From: Flavobacterium anhuiense
Lineage (GTDB): Bacteria; Bacteroidota; Bacteroidia; Flavobacteriales; Flavobacteriaceae
Direction of reading: 5' to 3'
Assembly (NCBI RefSeq): GCF_900101855.1
Contig: NZ_FMVC01000010.1
Coordinates: 120,513-184,512 of the forward strand
Length of the DNA: 64,000 nt
Within the stretch, counting starts at the first letter, position 1, and each line of letters begins with the position of its first letter. A model generated the notes under the pieces. That model had not been told where the DNA came from. It made no database searches and worked only from the letters and a program-made list of their open reading frames with translations. Positions 43,684-52,920 of the stretch are shown here, piece by piece. A program made the position numbers and the translations under genes.

Positions 43684-45799
43684 TTATCTGATTCGGTTTT
43701 CGTTTTCATTAACGCTTTTTTCTTTGAATTCAGAATCTTTGATCTTCCCGAAAGAATAACGAAGCGTTAGAGAAACTTCGTTTGCATCAACTAAATATCT
43801 GGCTCTAGAACTTATCGTATTAATTGTAAATCTTTCGGTATAAATAGTGTTTTTAAAAATATCATTGTAGTTCAACGTACAATTCCAGTTCTTGCCAAAT
43901 GTTTTTGCAAGAGATAAATCGAAAATCAACTTAGCATTTCTTTCAAAAACTCCTTCTTTTTGTTTGGTTGCTCCCCAAAAAGAGAGAACAAATGTGAAAT
44001 CTTTGGGTAATTTGAATGTGTTATTTGAATAGTAATACAAATATGTTCTCGATGAATTGAATACTGCCGATTGGTCTTCAATTTTATTAGTTGCAAAAAT
44101 TAAAGAACTGGTATTGGTCCAAATTTTATAAGTAAATGGTAGGGTAAATTCAATATTATAACCCGATTCTTTCTGAAAGTTTTTCTCAGTAAAAGTCAAA
44201 ACATTTCCTTGACTGTCAAAAACAAAATCTTGGTAAACAGGATTTTTATTCTGGTATAAAGTCAATTTTAAAGATTTATCATAATACTGAAAAGCAGTAG
44301 AAATTACATCCATAAATGTCGGCCCCAAATTGATGTTGCTTCCATAAATAAAATACGGATTTATATATGTTGCAATCATACTCAAAGAAGAATAATTGGG
44401 TCTTGAAACACTTTTAGAATAATCGAAACTTATAGATTTTGTGCTGTCTATTGAAAAAGAAAACTGTGCCTTTGGAAACATTTTAGTGTAATTTTTATCA
44501 ATCATGACATTACTCTCCGTACTGTATTTTCCGCTTACATTAGTGTTTTCTAGTCGCAATCCTATTGAGAAATCGATCTTCTTGATTTTTCCTGATAGTT
44601 GAGAATAAGCCGCTAAATTTTCTTCTTTAAAATTATAACTGAAAACTGTATTTTCATTTTTCTGATAATCAAAAACATCATAATCTGATCGTGATTTTGC
44701 AGCCGAATAAAGTCCGCCGTATTCCCAGTTTATTTCATTTTTGAACTTTTTTTTCTAAATCAATTCTTCCTGAAAAAACATCGACATTAAACTTTTGATC
44801 GCGGTTTTGAGATAACTCCAATGCATTTTCATTAAAACTATTTTGAACTAAACTCCACAAATGCTGATTAAAATTTGACACTTGAAAACCAGTAAACAAT
44901 TTAGTATCAATGGCTTTTATTTTCTTTGAATAATTTACAACTGAATTGATAAAATTCTTATCACTAGCATTATCACTGAAAGTAAAAACATTATTTATTT
45001 CATCTTGAGTCTGATTAAATGTAAATGTGTTAATGTCGAAAGTATCGCTTTGCCTTTTGCCATTTACATTGATAGACAAATAATCTTCTTCATTTATTTT
45101 GTAAAATATACCTGCGCCAAAAACATATTGATTTCTGTAAGTAGTAGCAGAAACATCATAATCTGAAATAATAGATGCTTGCGGAATCTGGTATGCAATA
45201 CTGTGATTTTCCCAAGGATTTAAACGGTTGTAATTAAAATTGGCTTTCCATTCCAGTTTGTTTTTTTTGAAACTGGAATTGAATCCTAAATAATTATTGA
45301 AATTCTTTTTAAACGAAGCCGTTTCAGAAATATCAGTTTTAAAACCTTCTTTTCGGCTTAGTTTTCTGTTAATTAAAATTACGGCACGTCCCTCTGCTTC
45401 ATATTTTGATGACGGGTTTTGAATGATTTCGATTGTTTTAATATCGTTCACAGACAGAGCGTTCAGTTCGTTTATTCCCACTCTCTGATTATCAATATAA
45501 ATCAACGGCGTCCCTTTTCCAACTACAGATATATTTTCACGATCTGAGCTTACTAGAACATTTGGCAATTTTGAAAGCAAATCGACTGGATTTGGAATGG
45601 AATTGTAAACCGAATTGGCAACATCAACTTTTATGTTTCCGTTTGAATTTGTAAATGTCTTTTTCTCTTTATTGATTACTATTTCATCCAATTGATTTGT
45701 AAGCGAATCTTTTGGTGTTACACTCTGGGCACCAGCAACATAGGAAAGACCAAAAAATAAAAGTGTAATAAGAAGTTTTAAGGGCAGATAAATATTCAT
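43684..45799 (-). pseudogene. TonB-dependent receptor-like outer-membrane protein, disrupted by a +1 frameshift at an A8 run
   Basis: The first part (45799-44735) has a signal peptide ending VAGAQ, a plug-like N-domain (TPLIYIDNQRVGINELNALS, then IKTIEIIQNPSSKYEAEGRA) and early barrel strands, then stops after EKKVQK. If one A is removed from the run at 44747-44754 (A8, minus strand), translation continues EKKFKNEINWEYGGLYSAAK and reads into the second part (ends 43684) without a stop, giving 704 aa. The second part is barrel (LENTNVSGK... to FGKIKDSEFKEK). Both halves are clean, so the break is recent, a phase-variable run or a sequencing error. It is divergent from a histidine kinase. Confidence 0.85.
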
Positions 45800-45931
45800 T
45801 TTAAATTGATTAGTGTTGCTGCAAAAATGCTTTGAAAACCTAGTTCCGAAAGTTAATCGTAGGTTAATGCAGAGTTAATCTGCCATTTGTCTGGTAAAAG
45901 CTGTATTTTTGAAACAGAATTTTCTAGGAGT

Positions 45932-47290
45932 ATGAAACAAAGAATCAATTTACTAATCGCATTTTCTGTCATCGCATTAATTGTGCTTATGACCGTGCAA
46001 TGTTATTTAGTAAAAACAGCCTACGAATACAAAGTGGCGCAGTTTCATACACAGATTAAAAATGAAATTGCTCAGATTTCAAACAATTACAGTGATATTG
46101 ATTCGGCTTTTGTGGCAAAAAAAGAAGCGCTTTACAAAAGTCTTTCTGAAAAATACATAAAAGGAAAAAACACCAAATTGGATATCAAAATTGGTGTTTT
46201 ACAAAACGAATATCAGAGTGCCATAACACAAGAAATTCAGCGAAAATTTGAAAGGGATTTGCCTAATTTCAAGATTGATTTTGCCATTGTACTCAACAAA
46301 TTCATTTTGTACAAAAACGCTCAAAAAGCAGATACCATTTTCTCAGAAAAGCCTTTTATTCAAAACAAACTATACGGAAATCTTGCTTCTTTAAATCATG
46401 CTTTTTTAGTGAGAAATTATGTTGGAACAACCAACGGAACATTTGAAAATCAGGAATATCAATTGCTGACAGAAGATTCAATGTACGTTTCTGTTATGGA
46501 TTGGGAAATGATTATTTTGAGACGAATGACTTTTATTTTGATTCTATCTCTATTTTCAATTTTGACTTTAATTACGCTTTTTGTCATTGCCTTAAAAGCT
46601 TTGATTAAACAGAAAAAAGTCAGCGACGTTAAAACTGATTTTATCAATAATATCACACACGAACTTAAAACGCCTTTGGCAACTTTAGGAATTTCGACAA
46701 AGATTTTAGCGCAGAAGAATATTCGTGACAACGACGAAAATTTCAATGCCATTGTGAGTACAATTTCACGCCAAAACAATCGCCTTCAGAATTTGATTGA
46801 TCAGGTTATGGCGAATTCTTTGGCTGAAAATGAACTTGAATTGCAGAAAGAAAAAATAGAAGCCGAAGATTTCCTGCTTTCTATCGCAAATGATTTTAAG
46901 ATTGCTTTCCCTAAAATTGCTTTGAAGACCGATTTTCAGACTAAAAAGACAATTTTGGTTTTGGATAAATTCCATTTGACAACCGCTTTTTTAAATGTTT
47001 TGGAAAATGCTGTAAAATACGGTTCGAGCACGATTACTGTAAAAACCAGAATTGTAGAAAAGCAATTTTCTGTAAGTTTTGAAGACGACGGAATTGGAAT
47101 TGCCAAAAACAAACAAGCCTTCCTTTTTGAGAAATTTTATCGTGTCGAACAAGGAAATCTGCACAATACTAAAGGCTTAGGTTTAGGATTGTATTATGTG
47201 GATCAAATCGTAAAAGCGCATCAAGGTTCTGTAAACGTTATTAGCGATTTAGGAAAAGGCGCTCAGTTTACTATTTTATTAAAAGTTTAA
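45932..47290 (+). CDS. Two-component sensor histidine kinase
   Basis: 452 aa from the ATG at 45932, just after AGGAG, a clear ribosome-binding site. Membrane helices lie at about 8-25 and 196-222 and flank a periplasmic sensor domain of about 165 residues. The H-box is FINNITHELKTPLATL (His243), followed by the N-box (NVLENAVKYG), G1 (DDGIGIAKNK) and G2 (GLGLGLYYV) of an active HATPase. It is transcribed with the response regulator 10 bp downstream and divergently from the TonB-dependent receptor, the usual layout of a receptor-linked two-component system in this phylum. Confidence 0.92.
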   Translation: MKQRINLLIAFSVIALIVLMTVQCYLVKTAYEYKVAQFHTQIKNEIAQISNNYSDIDSAFVAKKEALYKSLSEKYIKGKNTKLDIKIGVLQNEYQSAITQEIQRKFERDLPNFKIDFAIVLNKFILYKNAQKADTIFSEKPFIQNKLYGNLASLNHAFLVRNYVGTTNGTFENQEYQLLTEDSMYVSVMDWEMIILRRMTFILILSLFSILTLITLFVIALKALIKQKKVSDVKTDFINNITHELKTPLATLGISTKILAQKNIRDNDENFNAIVSTISRQNNRLQNLIDQVMANSLAENELELQKEKIEAEDFLLSIANDFKIAFPKIALKTDFQTKKTILVLDKFHLTTAFLNVLENAVKYGSSTITVKTRIVEKQFSVSFEDDGIGIAKNKQAFLFEKFYRVEQGNLHNTKGLGLGLYYVDQIVKAHQGSVNVISDLGKGAQFTILLKV

Positions 47291-47300
47291 TTCCCTTATT

Positions 47301-47987
47301 TTGAAAAGATTACTTTTAGCCGAAGACGATTTTGATTTTGCGGCGATTTTAAAACAGTATTTAGAACTGCATCAATTTGAAGTAATTTGGGCAGAAAACG
47401 GCGAAATAGCTTTAGACTATTTTAAAAATCAGGTTTTTGATATTTGCATTTTTGATGTCATGATGCCTAAAATGGACGGATTCTCATTGGCCGAAAAAAT
47501 AATTACCATCAATCCAGAAATTCCTTTTATTTTTCTAACGGCGAGAAAGCTTAAAGAAGACAAAATCATCGGTCTAAAACTTGGTGCAGACGACTATATC
47601 GCAAAACCTTTTGAAGTTGATGAGTTGGTTCTTCGTTTGCAGAATATCCTAAAAAGAATCGAGCAAAAAAGAAGTCTGGATGGAAATAATATAATCGAAA
47701 TTGGTTCGTATATTTTTGATAACGAACGCTTAACGCTAAACAATAAAAATCACGTCCAGCAACTTACAGAAATGGAAGCTTCTCTTATCGAATATTTATA
47801 TTTGAATCATAATCAACTCTTAAAAAGAGATCAGATTTTAATGTCGATCTGGAAAAAAGATGATTATTTCTCAGGAAGAAGCATGGATGTTTTTATCAGC
47901 AGGCTTAGAAAGTACTTCAATTCAGATCCTAAAATTAAAATTGAAAGTGTTCGAAATATCGGATTGGAATTTAAAATAGAAAAATAA
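47301..47987 (+). CDS. OmpR-family DNA-binding response regulator
   Basis: 228 aa. The start is a TTG (47301) followed by MKRLLLAEDD-type sequence; no ATG fits. The receiver domain has the acidic pocket EDD (8-10), the phosphorylated Asp52 (IFDVMMPKMDG) and the AKPFE Lys near 103. The C-terminal winged helix (GSYIFDNERLTLNNKN through SMDVFISRLRKYF) is of the OmpR/PhoB type. It pairs with the kinase 10 bp upstream. A target near the divergent receptor gene is likely by layout, not shown. Confidence 0.92.
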   Translation: MKRLLLAEDDFDFAAILKQYLELHQFEVIWAENGEIALDYFKNQVFDICIFDVMMPKMDGFSLAEKIITINPEIPFIFLTARKLKEDKIIGLKLGADDYIAKPFEVDELVLRLQNILKRIEQKRSLDGNNIIEIGSYIFDNERLTLNNKNHVQQLTEMEASLIEYLYLNHNQLLKRDQILMSIWKKDDYFSGRSMDVFISRLRKYFNSDPKIKIESVRNIGLEFKIEK

Positions 47988-48049
47988 GTTCTGAAAATCA
48001 TATAATTTTTCATAAGCAATTGTATAACAGCAATTAACTTATGGAAATT

Positions 48050-48057
48050 TAACTTTG
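48050..48057 (+). promoter_or_regulatory. Candidate -7 element (TAnnTTTG) before the 64-aa membrane protein
   Basis: TAACTTTG lies 26 bp before the ATG at 48084. A TTG at 48020 is too far to be a certain -33. Confidence 0.4.
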
Positions 48058-48083
48058 TTAGAGAACTTTTAAATCTAACAATT

Positions 48084-48278
48084 ATGAACCTAAAAAGATT
48101 TTTCGGCGGATTGCTTACAATCCTCGGAATAGTAGGACTTATTTATACTGCCGTTATTTTTGCCGGCACATCTGGAGAAACCAGAGATATCAAATCGCTT
48201 ATTATCTACGGAATATTAGGAATTGTCTTTTTCATGTCGGGCATAAGCTTGGTGCGAACAACTAAAGATGAATCTTAA
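48084..48278 (+). CDS. Small two-helix membrane protein
   Basis: 64 aa with two membrane helices (about residues 9-28, LLTILGIVGLIYTAVIF, and 40-56, LIIYGILGIVFFMSGISL). The segment between them is polar and short (AGTSGETRDIKS), and the C-terminus is charged (RTTKDES). It has the size of many flavobacterial YtxH-like or DUF-type stress proteins, but I recognise no family. A -7 element lies close upstream, and a stem at 48285-48329 follows. Confidence 0.7.
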   Translation: MNLKRFFGGLLTILGIVGLIYTAVIFAGTSGETRDIKSLIIYGILGIVFFMSGISLVRTTKDES

Positions 48279-48284
48279 TTCTAA

Positions 48285-48329
48285 AGTAACAAAGTGGCAA
48301 AGTTTTAAATTCTTTGTCACTTCGTTACT
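48285..48329. terminator. Imperfect hairpin after the small membrane protein gene
   Basis: Arms AGTAACAAAGTGGCAAAG and CTTTGTCACTTCGTTACT pair with one or two mismatches. It separates the 64-aa gene from the convergent symporter gene. Confidence 0.6.
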
Positions 48330-48340
48330 TTGTTATTCTG

Positions 48341-49591
48341 TCACTCCGCAACTTTATTACTCAAATCCAAATCAGTAAAATCTCTTTCTGTTTTAGAAAT
48401 TATGATCGTCGCGACCGTGTTTCCGATTAAGTTGGTAATAGCTCTCGCTTCGCTCATAAATTTATCTACACCCAATAAAAATGCTAAACCTTCGACTGGA
48501 ATTTTATGCAATGCCGTTAAGGTTGATGCTAAAACAATAAATCCGCTTCCCGTGACGCCTGCCGCGCCTTTTGAAGTAATCATCAGAATTCCTATAACGG
48601 TCAGGATTTCGAAGAAACTCAAATGCACATCATATAATTGCGCAATAAACAGCACCGACATCGAAAGGTAAATTGAAGTTCCGTCCAGATTAAAAGAATA
48701 ACCAGTCGGAATCACCAAACCCACAACCGATTTACTGCATCCCATTCTTTCTAGTTTTACCATAATACTTGGCAGAGCAGCCTCAGAAGATGAAGTTCCG
48801 AGAACGAGCAGAAGTTCTTCTTTGATATATTTTAAAATTGAAAGTATACTGATTTTATAATATTTTAATATGCTTCCCAAAACCAAAAAGACAAATAATG
48901 CCATGGTCAAATAAACACAAAGCATCAATTTACCAAGCGGAATTAACGTCGCCAAACCAAATTTTCCTATTGTATATGCCATTCCGCCAAAAGCACCAAT
49001 TGGAGCGAGATACATTACATATTTTAATCCGAAGAAAACCACTTTAGAAAATCGCTCCAAAACTAAAATCGTCTGCTCTCTTTTTTGATAAAAATTCAAG
49101 GCGATTCCGCAGATAATAGCCGCTAACAAAACCTGCAGCGTAAAATTGGACAAAAAGAACTGCAACCAAGAAAAATCCTTTGCTGCGCCATTTGTATATT
49201 GGCTTGCATCGCCAAAAGTCAATCCCGATTTATCAATTTTTCCAGGTTTAAATAAATAAGCGACTGCTACACCAATTGCAAGAGCAACGGTCGAAACCAC
49301 TTCAAAGTAAGTTAAAGCTTTAACCCCGATACGTCCTACTTTTTTCAGATTTCCCATTCCTGAAATTCCCAAAACAATCGTTAGAAAAATAATTGGACCT
49401 ATAAAAAGCGAAATCAGCTGAATAAACTTCTTTCCTAAAAATTCCATTTTTACACCATTTTCAGGAGAAAAATGTCCAAGTAAAACACCCGAAATGATAG
49501 CAATTAAAACCCAAAAAGTAAGATTGGTAACAACAGTTCTAAAAAGGCTTTTTTTAGCTTTTGAAGATGGATTTGGAATGGTAATATTCAT
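48341..49591 (-). CDS. Dicarboxylate/amino acid:cation symporter (DAACS family)
   Basis: 416 aa with eight membrane helices and two re-entrant loops. The signature serine-rich loop LVLGTSSSEAALPSIM with SSSE is at about residues 262-277, PTGYSFNLDGTSIYLS follows (substrate/cation motif NLDGT), and GAAGVTGSGF marks the second hairpin. Members (GltP, DctA) import glutamate, aspartate or C4-dicarboxylates with Na+ or H+. The substrate cannot be told apart by eye. It is monocistronic; rnpB lies upstream. Confidence 0.92.
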   Translation of the reverse strand: MNITIPNPSSKAKKSLFRTVVTNLTFWVLIAIISGVLLGHFSPENGVKMEFLGKKFIQLISLFIGPIIFLTIVLGISGMGNLKKVGRIGVKALTYFEVVSTVALAIGVAVAYLFKPGKIDKSGLTFGDASQYTNGAAKDFSWLQFFLSNFTLQVLLAAIICGIALNFYQKREQTILVLERFSKVVFFGLKYVMYLAPIGAFGGMAYTIGKFGLATLIPLGKLMLCVYLTMALFVFLVLGSILKYYKISILSILKYIKEELLLVLGTSSSEAALPSIMVKLERMGCSKSVVGLVIPTGYSFNLDGTSIYLSMSVLFIAQLYDVHLSFFEILTVIGILMITSKGAAGVTGSGFIVLASTLTALHKIPVEGLAFLLGVDKFMSEARAITNLIGNTVATIIISKTERDFTDLDLSNKVAE

Positions 49592-49629
49592 GAAAGTAAG
49601 TTAGATAGTTCACAAATATATAAAAAATG

Positions 49630-49962
49630 CAGACCTATAAGCCGGATTCTGTTCTTGCCTTATTTTGCAACAAGACAATACCTTATCATTTATCTAGATC
49701 CACCATTACTGATGGACTCAATCTACCTACCCTTCGGCAACGAACGAGAAGCCCTTAAATGCCGATATACTTGGTATTTCACCGCATAGAGTTTACCTGG
49801 TTTCACTACAGCATTACCTGTACATACTTTCTGCTGCACTTGTCCTAATCCTCTCGTTCCAAAAAACGAGAGAACCGACGGGCGTTACCCGCTATGCCTC
49901 TCTATGGTGTCCGGACTTTCCTCCCCTCCGATAAAATCGGAGCGACGATAAGGCGGTCTGCG
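49630..49962 (-). ncRNA. rnpB: RNase P RNA (class A)
   Basis: On the minus strand the RNA opens GCGCAGACCGCCTTATCGTC, contains the conserved AGGAAAGTCCGGACACCATA (complement of 49904-49923) and the CGGGTAACGCCCGTCGG core, and ends ACAGAATCCGGCTTATAGGT just before CTGCA (about 49630). These are the P4-forming conserved blocks of bacterial RNase P. The ends are approximate. It processes tRNA 5' ends. A TACTTTTG -7 element directly precedes it. Confidence 0.93.
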
Positions 49963-49965
49963 CTG

Positions 49966-49992
49966 CAAAAGTAGCGATTTAACAACTAACAA
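49966..49992 (-). promoter_or_regulatory. Promoter of rnpB
   Basis: On the minus strand TTG (complement of 49990-49992), 16-bp spacer, TACTTTTG (complement of 49966-49973), immediately upstream of the RNA 5' end. Good match to the Bacteroidota -33/-7 consensus. Confidence 0.6.
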
Positions 49993-50089
49993 TAATGATT
50001 TTAAATTTCAGATTTTATGAATTTTATCATAACTTTTTAATTTTAAAATAGTTATCTTTAGAAATCTATAATTTTAAATTCAGTTTATC

Positions 50090-50383
50090 ATGAAAAGAAT
50101 GTATCATTACGCAACTGTTTCAAAAGCTTTAGATCAATTGAATGAAAAAGGATTTACGTGCGATTTTAATCGAAATGCTGATGCGATTAAAAAGAATCCT
50201 GAGAAATTTGAAATTGTTCATGTGTATCGATACGAGGGTGAGTCAGACCCAGCAGATGAGGCAGTTGTATACGGAATTAAGTCGACTTCGGGCAAAAAAG
50301 GAGTTTATGTTGCTGGTTTCTCAGCCGATTCGGACCAGGAAACAGCAAAGTTTTTATTTGATTTAAGCATTAGAGGAAGGTAA
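50090..50383 (+). CDS. Small conserved protein, homologues sometimes labelled phosphoribosylpyrophosphate synthetase
   Basis: 97 aa, soluble, with segments YHYATVSKALDQLNEKGFTC (about 4-23) and the later KSTSGKKGVYVAGFSADSDQ followed by a LSIRG end. I recall short proteins like this in Bacteroidota being annotated as PRPP synthetase, but no PRPP-binding motif or ATP loop is visible, so the label is doubtful. It is followed by a strong hairpin built of AATTCCAA-type sequence. No partner gene is evident; rnpB is upstream on the opposite strand. Confidence 0.72.
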   Translation: MKRMYHYATVSKALDQLNEKGFTCDFNRNADAIKKNPEKFEIVHVYRYEGESDPADEAVVYGIKSTSGKKGVYVAGFSADSDQETAKFLFDLSIRGR

Positions 50384-50426
50384 TTTTAAAATCCAATCCA
50401 GAGCTTGAAAATAAAAAAATCCAAAT

Positions 50427-50467
50427 TCCAATTGTATTAATACAGAACTGGAATTTGGATTTTTTTT
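50427..50467. terminator. Terminator built on an AATTCCAA-type inverted repeat
   Basis: AATCCAAATTCCAATT pairs with AACTGGAATTTGGATTTTT across a short loop, followed by T7. It lies between two convergent genes and belongs to the same repeat family as 13.9-14.3 and 43.6 kb. Confidence 0.65.
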
Positions 50468-50484
50468 ATTGGAATTTGCCAATT

Positions 50485-50856
50485 TTAGGGTGTTGGAATT
50501 TTCAATTTCCAACCTGGCTGAATTAAATCGGGATTTGAAATGATGTCTTTATTGGCTTCAAAAATATCTTGCCAGGAAACTCCATACGCTTTTCCAATCT
50601 TCGAAAGAGAATCTCCTATTTCGACTGTATATTCTCTAGAAACACCTTCCTCAACTTCAATATTCATTACCACATCAGCCGATCTATATTCTGGATCGAG
50701 TTTTTCATAAGCATTCCAAAGCTTATTTTTATCTGCAGCAGATTTTGCTGTCCCATCAATATAAAGCACATTATCTTGTTCTCTTACCTGTAAATTTTCG
50801 ATTCCTAATTCAGATGCTAAATCGATTACTTCTCTGTATTTATCCTGTATACTCAT
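50485..50856 (-). CDS. LysM/BON domain protein (YgaU-like)
   Basis: 123 aa without a signal peptide. Residues about 1-65 resemble a BON domain (YREVIDLASELGIENLQVRE, then LYIDGTAKSAADKNKLW) and residues about 74-121 are a LysM domain (REYTVEIGDSLSKIGKAYGV, then SWQDIFEANKD and IQPGWKLKIP). This BON-LysM pair is typical of the cytosolic potassium-binding protein Kbp/YgaU. It lies 7 bp downstream of the BON lipoprotein gene on the same strand, so the two form an operon. Potassium binding is by homology only. Confidence 0.87.
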   Translation of the reverse strand: MSIQDKYREVIDLASELGIENLQVREQDNVLYIDGTAKSAADKNKLWNAYEKLDPEYRSADVVMNIEVEEGVSREYTVEIGDSLSKIGKAYGVSWQDIFEANKDIISNPDLIQPGWKLKIPTP

Positions 50857-50863
50857 AACATCC

Positions 50864-51343
50864 TTATTTAATAGTTAATTTATTGTCTACTTTTTTCGGA
50901 TGCAATTCCTGTATGCTTTGCATTAAAGGCTGTAATTTGTCTTTTTTAATTTCACCTGAAAGCGTGACAACACCGCCAACAACAGTAGCGCTAACGCCGT
51001 CGTAAGCATCTACAACTTTGCTAACCGATTTATCTAAATCGGCATCAGAATTAATAACAACAGTAGCCGCAGCTGGCTCTTGATTGGCTCTTGCCAATTC
51101 GCAGGTATTTATTACAGATTTTACCCCTTTGGTTGCTCGTACGCTTTTTTCAATATTTTTCTTGAAAATTTCGTCTTCGCAAGTTCCCGCTATTGTTGCA
51201 ACGCCATCATGTACAGCAACTTGTATCGTTGCAACGTCACCGAGTTTTTCTCTAATTGCTGCTTCAATATCAGCATCGCTAGGTTTGCATGATACCAGAG
51301 CAATACTAAGGCTCATTCCTAATAAAATGGATCTCATTTTCAT
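50864..51343 (-). CDS. Lipoprotein with two BON domains (OsmY-like)
   Basis: 159 aa. The lipoprotein signal is MKMRSILLGMSLSIALVSC with lipobox LVSC (Cys19), followed by KPSDADIE. Two BON domains are visible: about residues 24-85 (IEAAIREKLGDVATIQVAVH, then GVATIAGTC) and 95-158 (LDKSVSKVVDAYDGVSATVV then GGVVTLSGEIKKDKL). BON domains bind phospholipid membranes; in OsmY-like proteins the role is periplasmic protection under osmotic stress. It is cotranscribed with the LysM-BON gene. Confidence 0.88.
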   Translation of the reverse strand: MKMRSILLGMSLSIALVSCKPSDADIEAAIREKLGDVATIQVAVHDGVATIAGTCEDEIFKKNIEKSVRATKGVKSVINTCELARANQEPAAATVVINSDADLDKSVSKVVDAYDGVSATVVGGVVTLSGEIKKDKLQPLMQSIQELHPKKVDNKLTIK

Positions 51344-51478
51344 AATACTCTCTTTTAATAATTTACATTTTTAAAATTAAAAAGATTAAGCATCAAAAGA
51401 TTATAGGATGTTACTGTGAGTTTTATAAGTTTTTCAGTTAATTGAATTTTGCTCTTTTCTTAAAAGAGGCACATAAAA

Positions 51479-51505
51479 AAACCTCAAATTTTTCAATTTA
51501 AGGTT
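51479..51505 (-). terminator. Terminator of the NIPSNAP operon
   Basis: A stem AACCTCAAATTT / AATTTAAGGTT sits about 25 bp past the stop at 51530, with an A run at 51475-51481 that reads as U's on the minus strand. Confidence 0.65.
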
Positions 51506-51529
51506 AAAATAAATTCAATCTATAAAACT

Positions 51530-51925
51530 CTAATTAGGCGAATAATCAAGTTTAGTCAAGACCCTATCTTCTATATTCCCTAGTGCATCGCCATATTTTT
51601 CGGTATATAGTTTTTTGATATCGATCCATTCTTGGTCTTTTCTAAAATCTTCCCAAGCTTTTTTCATCGTTACTTCATTTGGCCATTCTAGAAAATAGAC
51701 AAACTCCGTTTTCTTATCTGATTTTGATTCGTAAATCGAAATAATCTTAAAGTTGTATTTCTTCATAATACGCATAGCATGATCGCGAAAACGTTCGTGA
51801 AACTCTTTTTTATTACTTTCGAAAATCTCATATATTCGAAATTGATAAATTGGACTCGTTCGAGTTTTTTGGGCTTTTACATTAAATGCCGCAAGTAAAA
51901 CTAATAGTAGAAAATACTTCTTCAT
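51530..51925 (-). CDS. Exported NIPSNAP family protein
   Basis: 131 aa. Residues 1-18 are a signal peptide (MKKYFLLLVLLAAFNVKAQ). The rest is a single NIPSNAP-like ferredoxin fold: PIYQFRIYEIFESNKKEFHE opens the first strand-helix, followed by the ISIYESKSDKKTEFVYFLEW strand pair. NIPSNAP proteins form dimeric alpha-beta barrels of unknown general function. It lies 14 bp downstream of a multi-TM gene on the same strand; the two are probably cotranscribed. Confidence 0.85.
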   Translation of the reverse strand: MKKYFLLLVLLAAFNVKAQKTRTSPIYQFRIYEIFESNKKEFHERFRDHAMRIMKKYNFKIISIYESKSDKKTEFVYFLEWPNEVTMKKAWEDFRKDQEWIDIKKLYTEKYGDALGNIEDRVLTKLDYSPN

Positions 51926-51939
51926 ACCTTATAAATTTA

Positions 51940-52740
51940 TCAGCTTCCTAATTTACCATATCGCTGCTGTTCAGAAAAATAAATAATAATTGTTTTTCCA
52001 TTCTTTTTATAAGGGTAAAACAATTCATAATTTCCTTTACTTGAACTATATCTTAATTCCTCATTATTTTTATCAAAAACCTCATTCAAATAAGCTCTTT
52101 CCTCTTTAGTTGTCTGATAAATATAGTTCACTTTATGGGGCTGTATGCTATCATTTGTATCCAAACTTTCATTGTAATAAGCATTAAAACCAAGAAAAAC
52201 AGGCGAATCCTTAATGGAATCTTTTACAATTAAAGTCACACTCGGAAAGTTTTTATCTGTTGAAGACAAGACTCTTAAAATTCCGGTTGTTTCCTTAATG
52301 TATGATTTAGAAAATGTATAATTCAGAAGTTTGTCACTATTTGCTTTGTTTGATTCTATAATAGATTTTGCAGAACTAATTAGCATTTTTTCTTTTTTAG
52401 CAGAAGTCAAATAATCACCGCCAAAAAGTATAATTAAAATTAACGGGAAAATTAAAAGCAAGACAGCAAACTTGCGTCGGTTTGATTTGGTGTTTACTTC
52501 ATCTTCATTTTTTCTTTCGGCAATTCTTGTCAAGTTAAACATGAGATTCACTATTAGAGATCCGGCCATGAGAGCAAGAATTCCGAGAATGCTCAAATAA
52601 AAGCTTTCGGTCATATTTTCTCTAAAAACCTTTAATCCGAAAACCTCAATTACAATAAATGTAAAAACCCAATACACTAATAAAAGTATAGAGGTGATTC
52701 CGATAATATTACTTAATTTGACGATTTGTTTTGCGTTCAT
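51940..52740 (-). CDS. Membrane protein of unknown function with extracytoplasmic domain
   Basis: 266 aa with membrane helices at about 12-34, 49-70 and 90-108, then a soluble region of about 155 residues (from DYLTSAKKEKMLISS). The soluble part contains a helical start and several beta strands (TLIVKDSIKDSPVFLGF, YELFYPYKKNGKTIIIYFS), with no recognised motif. It is probably an inner-membrane protein with a periplasmic sensor-like domain. It forms a two-gene unit with the NIPSNAP gene. I do not recognise a named family. Confidence 0.7.
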   Translation of the reverse strand: MNAKQIVKLSNIIGITSILLLVYWVFTFIVIEVFGLKVFRENMTESFYLSILGILALMAGSLIVNLMFNLTRIAERKNEDEVNTKSNRRKFAVLLLIFPLILIILFGGDYLTSAKKEKMLISSAKSIIESNKANSDKLLNYTFSKSYIKETTGILRVLSSTDKNFPSVTLIVKDSIKDSPVFLGFNAYYNESLDTNDSIQPHKVNYIYQTTKEERAYLNEVFDKNNEELRYSSSKGNYELFYPYKKNGKTIIIYFSEQQRYGKLGS

Positions 52741-52893
52741 ACTTTCTAATTAATAATAAATAGGCTGTTAAATATTTTGCATTAAAAGTATTACTTTTTC
52801 TTTAAACGTTGCAGATAATAATTTTTTCTTTCTACAATTCAATCACTTAAAAATCTTTCAATTTTTAAATTTTTAAATCATTAAATTATACTC

Positions 52894-52901
52894 TATATTT
52901 G
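52894..52901 (+). promoter_or_regulatory. Candidate -7 element (TAnnTTTG) before dnaX
   Basis: TATATTTG lies 19 bp before the ATG at 52921. No clear -33 TTG. Confidence 0.4.
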
Positions 52902-52920
52902 CTATCCAATAAAAGAGAAT

